Source: Desulfovibrionaceae bacterium (GTDB lineage Bacteria; Desulfobacterota; Desulfovibrionia; Desulfovibrionales; Desulfovibrionaceae). From it: DNA of 6,675 nt. Below the pieces are notes generated by a model. That model was not told the origin of the DNA. It saw only the letters and a program-made list of their open reading frames with translations, and did no database searches. Positions within the stretch are counted from its first letter, which is position 1. Each line of letters begins with the position of its first letter. Of the stretch, positions 1-6,121 are shown in pieces. The stretch covers positions 1 through 6,675 of the forward strand of contig JAHZEL010000016.1 in NCBI GenBank assembly GCA_019421865.1, read 5' to 3'. Both the position numbers and the translations under genes were made by a program.

Positions 1-3
1 CGT

Positions 4-58
4 CAGTGCAGGGGTGGCCTTTCGGACCCACCTGCGGTGGCCGACCGCCGCTTCCGCT
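4..58 (+). repeat. Left copy of a 55-base direct repeat at the window edges
   Basis: This stretch matches 6621-6675 in the same orientation. The last 41 bases (18-58 against 6635-6675) are identical, the first nine match, and the only differences are at positions 13 and 17 (G here, T in the other copy). It holds overlapping inverted repeats: CCACC-TGC-GGTGG at 28-40, CCGC-TGC-GCGG at 54-64 just past the shared part, and a longer stem pairing 8-19 with 24-35 around a TTTC loop. In this copy that stem has three mismatches; in the right copy it has one. No gene overlaps it. I do not recognise it as a named RNA, so I call it an intergenic repeat that probably occurs elsewhere in the genome. Confidence 0.8.
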
Positions 59-109
59 GCGCGGAATGAGCGGGATAAAGGAAGAGATTTCCAGAGTTTT
101 TGTGTCGGA

Positions 110-144
110 GGAGAGTGTGCCGTGCGGCGTTCTCTCCGTTTTTT
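110..144 (+). terminator. Rho-independent terminator, plus strand
   Basis: GGAGAG (110-115) pairs with CTCTCC (132-137), and inside it GCCG (119-122) pairs with CGGC (125-128). The three bases between the two helices can form two G-U pairs and one T-T mismatch, giving nearly one continuous stem. A G and then six T (139-144) follow at once. It would end a plus-strand transcript entering from the left of the window, whose 3' untranslated region would include the repeat at 4-58. The gene it serves is not visible here. Confidence 0.7.
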
Positions 145-246
145 ATGTCGTTCTTTCCTGAGCGCGCCCCTTTTGCAGCCGGGCGTTTGAGTTCCACCGG
201 GCGTCGGCCTTCAATCTCCCGAAAAATCCGGTATCCTTACCTTTGA

Positions 247-276
247 ACTGTTGACCGGCGCAGGCCGGGCAACAGT
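247..276. repeat. Strong imperfect hairpin, no T-run
   Basis: ACTGTTG (247-253) pairs with CAACAGT (270-276), then an A-G mismatch, then CCGGC (255-259) pairs with GCCGG (264-268) around a GCAG tetraloop. Twelve of thirteen positions pair. Neither strand has a T-run next to it, so it is not a standard intrinsic terminator. It lies about 245 bases past the stop codon of the minus-strand transporter, so it could stabilise a 3' end or be a remnant of a repeat element. Its role is unknown. Confidence 0.6.
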
Positions 277-370
277 CGGCACGGCGTGCGGGTGCGGCAG
301 CACACGCACGCATGACAAAGCCTGCAGAAGAACGGCCGGGGAAGCCGGAATCCCGCCCGGTAAACCACCC

Positions 371-487
371 CTTCCCGCGAAGCGGAACTGAGGGGGGCCG
401 GGGGGAATCATTCCCCCCGGAAAAGTCTTTCCGGGGCCCGGGGGCCTGCCCCCGGCGGGGTACGGGGCGGAGCCCCGCTGCCTTTCC
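371..487 (+). repeat. Multi-hairpin intergenic element, copy 1
   Basis: This is a string of perfect inverted repeats. CCGC-GAA-GCGG lies at 375-385. Arms of 11 bases at 398-408 and 410-420 flank a single C. GGAAA/TTTCC lies at 419-432, CCGGGGGC/GCCCCCGG at 438-455, and CGGGGC-GGA-GCCCCG at 463-477. The same order of blocks, without 421-455, occurs inverted at 6353-6436. Such G/C-rich palindromic elements are common between genes in Desulfovibrionaceae-like genomes, as I recall. Here it sits directly downstream of the minus-strand transporter gene, where its hairpins could act as a 3' end signal. No protein gene overlaps it. Confidence 0.8.
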
Positions 488-524
488 TGCCTTTCCTGCC
501 TTTCCTGCCTTTCTGGCATTTCAG
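480..524 (+). repeat. 9-bp tandem repeat overlapping the transporter stop codon
   Basis: Three perfect copies of GCCTTTCCT (480-488, 489-497, 498-506) are followed by two diverged copies, GCCTTTCTG (507-515) and GCATTTCAG (516-524). The stop codon of the transporter (521-523, minus strand) lies inside the last copy. The other copy of the adjacent intergenic element ends in the same word GCCTTTCC only once, so the array probably grew from the end of that element. The unit length is a multiple of three, and the array is almost entirely outside the gene, so changes in copy number would not alter the protein. Confidence 0.85.
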
Positions 525-1726
525 ACATGCAGCTGATGATGGAGGTGTTCCATTTTATCGGCGTAGTTGAAGGCGAGGGCTGCGGCGGCGGTAAGGACGA
601 GGGCGAGGGCGAGGGCGGAGCCGAAGAGGGGGGTGAATCCGCCGATCTGGAAGCAGATGCCGAAGATGGGGGGCGCGATGGACTGGCCGAGGCGGAACAT
701 GGTGGAGTAGGCGGACATGACGGAGCCGCGGGTATCGGGGGTGGAGGCGAGGGAGACGTGGGCGGCGCAGCAGGAGTTGAGGGTGCCTGCGCCGGTACCG
801 ACGAGGAGGAGTGCGGGCGCGGCGTAGATCATGCTGGAGGCGGTGAGGAGCAGGAGCATGGCGAGGGAGAGCTGCACGCCGCCGATGAGGCCTATGCCGC
901 GGGGGGAGAGCCGGGTCATGCAGAACTGGGAGAGCATGGCGCCGAGGAACATGCCGGCGGCGTAAAGGGAGAAGAGGATGGCGGCGTATTCCGGGGCGAG
1001 GTGGAGCTTCTGATCGACGAGGAGGGAAACGTGGGGGTAGACGGCGCCGAAGATGAGCAGGGCGGAGCCGAGTCGAACGGAGAACAGGGAGAGCACACGG
1101 GTGGAGGAAAGCAGGATGCGGAGCTGTTTGCCGTAGTTTCTGAGGGAAAGGGCGCCGGAGGGCTTATAGGGCACGGACACGGGAATGCAGAGAGCGAGGG
1201 AGCCGAAGCCGAGCAGCACGGCGAAGAGAAATCCGAAGCGCCAGCTGCCGGACACGTTGAGTATGGCCGAAACGATGACGGGCGTGACGGCGATGCTGAA
1301 GTACTGAACGGCGGTGGCTCTGGTGACGAAGCGCATGCGTTCTCGGCCTTCGAAGAGATCGCTCACGAGGGTGTTGCACATGGCTTCGAGCGGGGTGATG
1401 GAGAGGCCCTGAAGGGCGCGTCCGACGAGCAGCCAGGAGAAGCTCGGCGCGATGAAGCAGATGAGGGAGCCCGTGCCGCAGAGGAAGAGACCGGCAAGGA
1501 GGAGGGGCTTTCTTCCTATGCGGTCGCTGAGCAGGCCGTAGAGGGGGATGACGATGACGCCGGGCAGGGCGTAGACGGAAATGATGAGTCCCATTTCCAG
1601 CGGAGAAAGTCCGAAATCCTGCATGATGAACGGAAGGCTCGGCAGGACTACCGGGTTGCCTATGGCGCAGACAAACGCCAGAAGGTAGATAAGCGCCGTC
1701 TGAACCCGCATGCTGGAACTATTCAT
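521..1726 (-). CDS. MFS transporter (DHA1-like, drug/metabolite efflux type)
   Basis: The 401-residue product is an inner-membrane secondary transporter of the major facilitator superfamily, probably a proton-driven exporter; the substrate cannot be read from the sequence. I count about twelve hydrophobic segments in two groups of six, split by a basic loop near residues 183-208. Motif A of the family is clear between helices 2 and 3 (GLLSDRIGRKP, residues 64-74), and an Arg-containing motif B-like RALQG lies at 103-107 in helix 4. The helix 5 antiporter motif (GPxxGG) is absent: the region reads SIAVTPVIVSA, so antiport is not certain. The SWRF pair after helix 5 (161-164) is typical. The C-tail is short and His-rich. 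The ATG at 1726 is preceded by CGGGGATGAG at suitable spacing; an internal Met at residue 6 is the alternative start. It lies downstream of a broken flavodoxin gene on the same strand. Length is normal for the family and the frame is intact. Confidence 0.9.
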   Translation of the reverse strand: MNSSSMRVQTALIYLLAFVCAIGNPVVLPSLPFIMQDFGLSPLEMGLIISVYALPGVIVIPLYGLLSDRIGRKPLLLAGLFLCGTGSLICFIAPSFSWLLVGRALQGLSITPLEAMCNTLVSDLFEGRERMRFVTRATAVQYFSIAVTPVIVSAILNVSGSWRFGFLFAVLLGFGSLALCIPVSVPYKPSGALSLRNYGKQLRILLSSTRVLSLFSVRLGSALLIFGAVYPHVSLLVDQKLHLAPEYAAILFSLYAAGMFLGAMLSQFCMTRLSPRGIGLIGGVQLSLAMLLLLTASSMIYAAPALLLVGTGAGTLNSCCAAHVSLASTPDTRGSVMSAYSTMFRLGQSIAPPIFGICFQIGGFTPLFGSALALALVLTAAAALAFNYADKMEHLHHQLHV

Positions 1727-1941
1727 GTCTCATCCCCGGATTTCGGGAGCGCTGCCCCCGGTAATACGTGAACCTCGTTATATTGCGACCGGCTCCGATA
1801 CCATAGCGGCCTTTGCCTCACGGGGCAAGACGCCGTGCCGTATCTGCCGGAAGGAAAAGGCAGAATCGGGGAAGAGAACGGCAGGGAGCGTCGGGCCTCG
1901 GGGAAAGCACGGTCAGGAGGGAACGGCGAGGGCGGCGCTGT
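1727..1941 (-). other. Leader region of the transporter gene, no gene
   Basis: No coding sequence is recognisable here. Reading on the minus strand, a TATAAC hexamer (1777-1782) could be a -10 box about 50 bases before the ATG, but nothing close to TTGACA lies 16-18 bases upstream, so this promoter is doubtful or activator-dependent. A small inverted repeat, TTGCC (1813-1817) with GGCAA (1824-1828), lies about 30 bases further upstream and could be an operator; five-base arms are weak evidence. The missing C-terminal half of the upstream flavodoxin is not found in this stretch in any minus-strand frame. Confidence 0.35.
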
Positions 1942-2267
1942 TCAGGGGCGCCGCGCGGGCAAAGAGAGGCGCGGGTGGAAAAGGTGCAGGCGAAGAGGCG
2001 CGGGTGGAAAAGAGGGGCGGGCCTGAGTGCGCAGCTTCTCGAGGGCCTGCTCTACGGCGCTGTCGAAGTCCGGACCGTATTCCCGAACGGCGCGTATCTC
2101 GAAAAGATCGCCGCCGATCATGCTCTGAATGTTCCGGGCGATGAGGCGCGTGTTTCCCGAAAGGGAGAAATAGGCAATGCGTATGCGCGGCGTGTTTTCG
2201 CTGCCGCGTGCCGGAGCCGGAGGAGGGGCGCAGAGCTGCGCAGGACAGAGAGAAGCAGTTTTTTCAT
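1942..2267 (-). pseudogene. Secreted flavodoxin relic, frameshifted and truncated
   Basis: The start looks genuine: an ATG at 2267 follows AAAGGAAG at good spacing and begins a signal-like peptide (MKKLLLSVL). In the next frame, 2014-2184 encodes the N-terminal half of a flavodoxin: a first beta strand, the FMN phosphate-binding loop SLSGNTR, then GGDLFEI and a helix ending in TQARP. This pattern fits small exported flavodoxins of gut bacteria. Joining the two parts needs a -1 shift near the signal peptide. It may lie in the run of six A at 2259-2264, where one more A would open the frame as MKKTASLCPA and onward. After ARP the similarity stops; the frame runs through an unrelated Pro/Arg-rich tail to a stop at 1942, and the roughly 80-90 residues carrying the rest of the FMN site are missing. 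It is therefore non-functional even if the frameshift were a sequencing error. It may once have been cotranscribed with the transporter. Confidence 0.75.
1965..2012. repeat. Pair of 19-bp direct repeats at the broken end of the flavodoxin relic
   Basis: AGAGGCGCGGGTGGAAAAG occurs exactly at 1965-1983 and again at 1994-2012, ten bases apart. The right copy ends two bases before the point where flavodoxin similarity stops (2014, reading on the minus strand). The repeat therefore marks the junction between recognisable gene and unrelated DNA, and may be a trace of the rearrangement that removed the 3' half. Confidence 0.8.
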
Positions 2268-2952
2268 GAAGTCTTCCTTTGCGGAACGTTTTTTTCGGGG
2301 CGGCCTGCCGCGCGGTGGAAAAGGTGTCCGGAGAATGCCCGCCTGTCCGTTCCGCCCCGCGGGCGTACCTTCGCGAAGCATCGTCATGTCGTACATAACC
2401 GGCGGAAGCCGGCGGCGACCAGCTGTGATTCCCGCATTTTTTTGCCCGATACCTGCAGCGAGGTCCGGATAGACTCCGGCGGAAGAGCGTGAGAGAATAA
2501 GGCAAGAAGAAGAGAGAATTGAGACTGTATCGTCTCCGTCGTGAGGGCTATGCTTCCCTCATGCCCCGGAAAGCGGCCGGGCCCGGACCTTGCTTCCGGA
2601 AAGGCTCATCGATTGTTTCGGGGCGGAAGCTGGTCCCTTCCCCTTTTGCGGGGAACCGTTCCCGGATCTTCGGGCTCTGGCGGCTGCGTTTCCGCAGTCC
2701 GTCCGGCGCGTGGCCCGGAACGCCGCGTCACGGCAGAAGGGAAGGCCGGACACTCGCGGTCTTCCGTCGTCACAGGCGTGGAGTGCAGAGGCGCGGCGCA
2801 GCCCCTCCGCATGGGGCAGGGGGGCCGTAGCATCCGGCAGCGGTTCTTCATGCACCGGAAAGGCCGCCTCCCCAGAACGCGGGGCGGTTCAGGCCGGAGA
2901 GGCGTTACTGTCGTTTTTGGGCGCGGTTTTTCCGCGCATTGATGGAAAAGAC
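2268..2952. other. Long intergenic stretch with no recognisable gene
   Basis: Several open frames of 80-130 codons cross this GC-rich stretch on both strands, but all read as Arg/Gly/Pro/Ala-rich sequence with no known motif, no membrane segment and no good ribosome binding site, so I call none. A small inverted repeat (GAGAC at 2521-2525 with GTCTC at 2532-2536) and the hairpin at 2921-2937 are the only structures seen. Part of it may be decayed DNA upstream of the flavodoxin relic. I found no promoter with two good hexamers for either flanking gene. Confidence 0.5.
2921..2937 (+). promoter_or_regulatory. Perfect hairpin just upstream of the DUF3737 start
   Basis: GCGCGG (2921-2926) and CCGCGC (2932-2937) flank five T. 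The structure ends 15 bases before the ATG at 2953 and only a few bases before the presumed ribosome binding site GGAAAAG (2944-2950). It could be an operator or a leader hairpin affecting ribosome access. There is no T-run after it, so it is not a terminator. The structure is seen; the role is inferred. Confidence 0.4.
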
Positions 2953-3801
2953 ATGAGAATCATAGAGAATCAGACTTTTGATGAGGAGCGCGCCCTGTAC
3001 GGCGTAAAGGGCGTTCGCATTGAGCGCTGCACCTTTGACGGCCCGGCCGACGGCGAGAGCGCCGTCAAGGAATGTTCGGACATCGTGGCGGAAGACTGCG
3101 ACTTTCGTCTGCGCTATCCCTTCTGGCACGTGCACGGGCTGGACATACGGCATTGCCGCATGACCGAAGGCTGTCGCGCCGCGCTCTGGTATTCGGAAGA
3201 CATTGCCGTTACGGACAGCGTGCTGCACGGCGTCAAGGCGCTGCGCGAGTGCGACAGGGCCGTTCTGCGCGACTGCGACGTGAAGTCGTCGGAATTCGGC
3301 TGGTTTTCCCGTCATGTGGACATGCGCCGCTGCACGGTGGAGAGCGATTACTTCATGCTGCGGGCGGAAAACACCAGCTTCGACGAGGTGCGCTTCAAGG
3401 GAAAGTACGCGTTGCAGTATATGCGTCATGCCGTGTTTGAGAACGGCGAGGTGACGAGCCGGGACGCCTTCTGGCATGCGGATCACGTCACCGTGCGAAA
3501 CTGCGTGCTGCGCGGGGAATTTCTCGGCTGGTATTCCGACCATCTCACCCTCGATCACTGCCGCATCATCGGTTCCCAGCCGCTCTGCTATTGTCGATCG
3601 CTCCGGCTCATCGACTGCGAGCTTGTGGATACCGACCTCTGCTTTGAGAAGTCGGATGTGGATGCCGTGCTGACCGCGCCTGTGGAAAGCATCAAGAATC
3701 CCCGTTCCGGGCGCATCGTTGCGCCTGCCGTGGAGGAAATCATCCGTGACGACGAGGCCTCGGAAGCGGAAATCGTGATAACGGGCGGGTCTGCCGCCTG
3801 A
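2953..3801 (+). CDS. DUF3737-type right-handed beta-helix protein
   Basis: The 282-residue product fits the uncharacterised DUF3737 family, whose members are of about this length; the biochemical role is unknown. From about residue 18 to 240 the chain is a series of 18-20-residue coils. Each has an aromatic or large residue pair, then a V/I/L-x-V/I/L strand, then usually Cys, as in FWHVHGLDIRHC, WFSRHVDMRRC, FWHADHVTVRNC, WYSDHLTLDHC. I count about eleven coils, eight with Cys at the equivalent place. This predicts a parallel beta-helix with a stacked cysteine ladder and an aromatic stack. There is no signal peptide or membrane segment, so it is probably cytoplasmic, where the cysteines would be reduced. 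The C-terminus (about 240-282) is acidic and non-repetitive. The ATG at 2953 is chosen because GGAAAAG precedes it and family-like sequence (MRIIENQTF) begins there; the same frame is open back to 2590 but upstream reads as non-protein. It stands alone and converges on bipA. Confidence 0.85.
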   Translation: MRIIENQTFDEERALYGVKGVRIERCTFDGPADGESAVKECSDIVAEDCDFRLRYPFWHVHGLDIRHCRMTEGCRAALWYSEDIAVTDSVLHGVKALRECDRAVLRDCDVKSSEFGWFSRHVDMRRCTVESDYFMLRAENTSFDEVRFKGKYALQYMRHAVFENGEVTSRDAFWHADHVTVRNCVLRGEFLGWYSDHLTLDHCRIIGSQPLCYCRSLRLIDCELVDTDLCFEKSDVDAVLTAPVESIKNPRSGRIVAPAVEEIIRDDEASEAEIVITGGSAA

Positions 3802-3817
3802 GATACGGAATAGGGAA

Positions 3818-3895
3818 GGCCGGTTCCGGAAAAGCCCGGCCGTCTCCGGCCTGAGCTGCGATGCCCGGCGGCGCGTTCGGCGTCTGCCGGGCTTT
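3818..3895 (+). terminator. Possible terminator region after the DUF3737 gene
   Basis: Two hairpins follow the stop codon. GGCCGG (3818-3823) can pair with CCGGCC (3836-3841), which competes with GGCCG-TCTC-CGGCC (3838-3851). Next, GCCCGGC (3863-3869) pairs with GCCGGGC (3886-3892) and is followed by only three T. The T-run is too short for a confident intrinsic terminator; T-rich sequence appears again at 3945-3957. Termination here may rely on the hairpins plus Rho. Confidence 0.35.
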
Positions 3896-3998
3896 CGGCG
3901 TTGAGAAAGAGGGGAAAGGCCGGACCTCCGCCGTCCGTTCTCTTGTTTTTTCTTTTCCGTCTCTCCCGCTTCTTCGTCGGCGCGCTCCCGTCCTTCCG

Positions 3999-4050
3999 TC
4001 CTCCTTTCCTTCCTTCCTTTCTTTCTTTCTTTCTTTCTTCTTTCCTTTCT
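3999..4050. repeat. 52-base pure pyrimidine tract with CTTT and CCTT microsatellites
   Basis: Every base from 3999 to 4050 on the plus strand is C or T. Within it are several CCTT units and five CTTT units in a row (4017-4036). It is the core of a longer pyrimidine-rich zone, about 3930-4160, lying between two convergent genes. It codes for nothing plausible on either strand. Such mirror-like purine/pyrimidine tracts can form triplex DNA and change length by slippage. The copies of GAAAGGCCGGAC at 3914-3925 and 4164-4175 bracket the zone. Confidence 0.85.
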
Positions 4051-4244
4051 GTTTCCTTCCTTCCCGCTCCCGCGCTCACATTCTCTTTTTTCTTTCTTTT
4101 CTTCGCGGGCTTTTCCTGCCGTCGATCCTTGCTCCGTGCCTGCTTCTTCCTTCCGCTCATGCAGAAAGGCCGGACAGGGCGCTTTTTTCACGGCTTTGAG
4201 GGCGGCGCTTCTTCTGCCGCGCACGGAGTCGCCTTTTTGCGGAT

Positions 4245-4276
4245 AAAAAAAATCCCCGGAGCTTTCGGCTCCGGGG
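4245..4276 (-). terminator. Rho-independent terminator of bipA
   Basis: Read on the minus strand, a perfect 9-bp stem (arms 4276-4268 and 4262-4254, CCCCGGAGC with GCTCCGGGG) and a five-base loop are followed by one A and eight T (4252-4245). It begins nine bases past the bipA stop codon. The form is textbook and ends the gene as a single-gene transcript on this side. Confidence 0.93.
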
Positions 4277-4285
4277 AAGAAGGCG

Positions 4286-6121
4286 TTACACGCGTTTGCG
4301 TCCGCCGCCCATGCGGTAGCGTTCGGCGGCAGAGAGCACGGCCTTGCGCAGGCGCAGGGACTGAGGCGTGACTTCCAGCATTTCGTCTTCACGCATGAAG
4401 TTCAGGCACTGTTCCAGAGACATGGGACGTACCGGCGTGAGGATGATGTTTTCGTCGTGACCGGAAGCTCGCAGGTTGGTGAGCTTCTTTTCCTTAGTGG
4501 CGTTGACGTCGATGTCGTTGTCGCGGCTGTGTTCGCCCACGATCATGCCTTCGTACACGGGATCGCCGGGCACCACGAACAGGCGGCCGCGGGGCTCGAG
4601 GTTGTAGAGGGCGTAGGCCACGGCGTTACCCGCGCGGTCGGCAATGAGGGAGCCGGTCATGCGGGTGAGGAAGTCGCCGCGGTAGGGTTCGTAGCCGCTG
4701 AAGTTGGAGTTCAGAATGCCGGTACCCTTGGTGTCGGTGAGGAACTCGTCGCGGTAGCCGATGAGTCCGCGCGCGGGCACGGAGAAGGAAAGACGCACGC
4801 GGCCGGTGCCGTTGTTCACGCAGTTGGTCATGCGGCCCTTGCGGAAGTTCAGCTTTTCGGTCACCACGCCCATGTAGATTTCGTCGCAGTCGATGGAGAC
4901 TTCTTCAATGGGCTCGTACTTCTCGCCGTCGATTTCCTTGAAGATGACTTCGGGGCGTCCCACGGTGAGCTCGAAGCCTTCGCGGCGCATGGTTTCCACG
5001 ATGATGGCCATCTGGAACTCGCCGCGGCCCTTCACCAGGAAGGCGTCGCGGTCTTCGGTGTCTTCCACGCGGATGGACACGTTGCGCAGCGCTTCCCTGT
5101 CGAGGCGTTCACGGATCTTTCTGGCCTGCACGATCTTGCCTTCGCGACCGGCCAGGGGCGAAGTGTTGATGCCGAAGCGCATGGACACGGTGGGATCGTC
5201 CACCTTGATGCGGGGCAGCGGAGAAGGATCGGCCGCGGTGCAGATGGTGTCGCCGATGGTCACGTCTTCGATGCCGGCCATGACCACGATGTCGCCGGGA
5301 GCCACTTCGTCCACGTCGATCATGTTCTTGCCCTGATACACCTGGAAGCGCGTGGCGCGCAGGGGTCTGGGCTTGCCGTCTTCACCGATGCACACGAGGG
5401 CGTCCTTGGTGTGGGCGTGACCGTTGCGGATGCGGCCCACGGCGAGGCGTCCGAGATAGTCGGAGTAGTCAAGGTCGGCCACCAGCATGTGGAAGGGCAT
5501 TTCCGGATCGTACGACGGCGCGGGAATGTACTTCAGAATGGCGTCGAACAGCGGAGAGAGGTCCTTGCGCTCGTCGTTCAGATTGTTCATGGCCACGGCG
5601 TCGCGGCCGATGGCGTAGAGCACGGGGAATTCCAGCTGGCTCTCGTTGGCGTCGAGGTCGATGAACAGATCGTACACTTCGTTGAGCACTTCTTCAGGAC
5701 GGGCGTCCTTTCTGTCGATCTTGTTGAGCACAACGATGACCGGCAGAGAAAGGCCGAGCGCCTTCTTGAGCACGAAACGGGTCTGGGGCAGCGGACCTTC
5801 CGAAGCGTCCACCAGCAGAATGACGCCGTCCACCATGGAAAGGGCGCGCTCCACTTCGCCGCCGAAGTCGGCGTGACCGGGAGTGTCCAGAATGTTGATG
5901 CGTACGCCCTTCCAGCCTACGGCGCAGTTCTTCGCGGAAATGGTGATGCCGCGTTCGCGTTCCAGTTCCATGCTGTCCATGAGGCGGTCGTCCACCACCT
6001 GATCGGCGCGGAACATGCCGCTCTGCTTGAAAAGACCGTCCACCAGCGTGGTCTTGCCGTGGTCGACGTGCGCAATGATCGCAATGTTGCGGAGAGATTC
6101 GTTACGGGCGAGAGAACTCAC
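4286..6121 (-). CDS. bipA: Ribosome-binding translational GTPase BipA/TypA
   Basis: The 611-residue product is a complete BipA (TypA), an elongation-factor-like GTPase that binds the 70S ribosome and helps 50S assembly and growth under stress and cold; in E. coli it is of similar length. GTPase motifs are intact: G1 AHVDHGKTT (17-25, with the catalytic His of the EF-G class in DTPGH at 79-83), RGIT switch I (57-60) and NKID (133-136). A beta-barrel domain II follows (about 210-300), then an EF-G domain III-like part (about 305-385), a domain V-like part beginning near GRGEFQM, and the BipA-specific C-terminal domain with KGTGILNSNFSGYEPYRGD and the basic end LRLRKAVLSAAERYR. I chose the GTG at 6121 because AAAGGAAAG lies just upstream and the family's N-terminus starts a few residues before LRNIAIIAHVDHG. 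The frame is open 40 codons further but that part is not protein-like. A promoter and a terminator flank it as a single-gene unit. Confidence 0.97.
   Translation of the reverse strand: MSSLARNESLRNIAIIAHVDHGKTTLVDGLFKQSGMFRADQVVDDRLMDSMELERERGITISAKNCAVGWKGVRINILDTPGHADFGGEVERALSMVDGVILLVDASEGPLPQTRFVLKKALGLSLPVIVVLNKIDRKDARPEEVLNEVYDLFIDLDANESQLEFPVLYAIGRDAVAMNNLNDERKDLSPLFDAILKYIPAPSYDPEMPFHMLVADLDYSDYLGRLAVGRIRNGHAHTKDALVCIGEDGKPRPLRATRFQVYQGKNMIDVDEVAPGDIVVMAGIEDVTIGDTICTAADPSPLPRIKVDDPTVSMRFGINTSPLAGREGKIVQARKIRERLDREALRNVSIRVEDTEDRDAFLVKGRGEFQMAIIVETMRREGFELTVGRPEVIFKEIDGEKYEPIEEVSIDCDEIYMGVVTEKLNFRKGRMTNCVNNGTGRVRLSFSVPARGLIGYRDEFLTDTKGTGILNSNFSGYEPYRGDFLTRMTGSLIADRAGNAVAYALYNLEPRGRLFVVPGDPVYEGMIVGEHSRDNDIDVNATKEKKLTNLRASGHDENIILTPVRPMSLEQCLNFMREDEMLEVTPQSLRLRKAVLSAAERYRMGGGRKRV

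Larger units (their letters stand above)
59..370. other. Non-coding intergenic stretch left of the transporter
   Basis: No convincing gene is present. The open frames crossing it encode low-complexity Arg/Pro/Gly-rich peptides with no recognisable family and no Shine-Dalgarno sequence. It contains the terminator at 110-144 and the hairpin at 247-276, described separately. The rest shows only short GC-rich words such as the doubled CCGGGCGT near 179-204. I saw no promoter with two good hexamers on either strand. Confidence 0.6.

Noticed and set aside
371..487. CRISPR array
   Set aside because: The hairpins are different sequences in a row, and the tandem units are only 9 bp with no spacers.
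211..528. Minus-strand frame of 105 codons over the intergenic element
   Set aside because: It is a translation of the palindromic element and the 9-bp array (repeated Glu-Arg-Gln). Frames like this are common artefacts over such elements.
527..1771. Plus-strand open frame of 414 codons antisense to the transporter
   Set aside because: It is a shadow of GC-biased codons on the other strand. Its product is Glu/Gly/Ala/His-rich low-complexity sequence, while the minus strand has motif A and twelve hydrophobic segments.
2519..2554. Plus-strand promoter with TTGAGA and TATGCT
   Set aside because: The spacing is 24 bases, far from the 16-18 required.
2590..2952. N-terminal extension of the DUF3737 frame by 121 codons
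   Set aside because: The extension is Arg/Pro/Gly-rich with no similarity to the coils, and a ribosome binding site precedes the ATG at 2953, where the family's sequence begins.
3861..4371. Plus-strand frames rich in Phe/Ser/Leu/Pro that look like membrane peptides
   Set aside because: The hydrophobicity comes purely from the CTTT and CCTT repeats. There is no ribosome binding site and no family-like sequence.
2905..4392. Minus-strand open frame of 495 codons antisense to the DUF3737 gene and the pyrimidine tract
   Set aside because: The middle is a Lys/Glu/Arg run produced by the GAAA/GGAA microsatellite and the rest is antisense shadow. There is no family signature.
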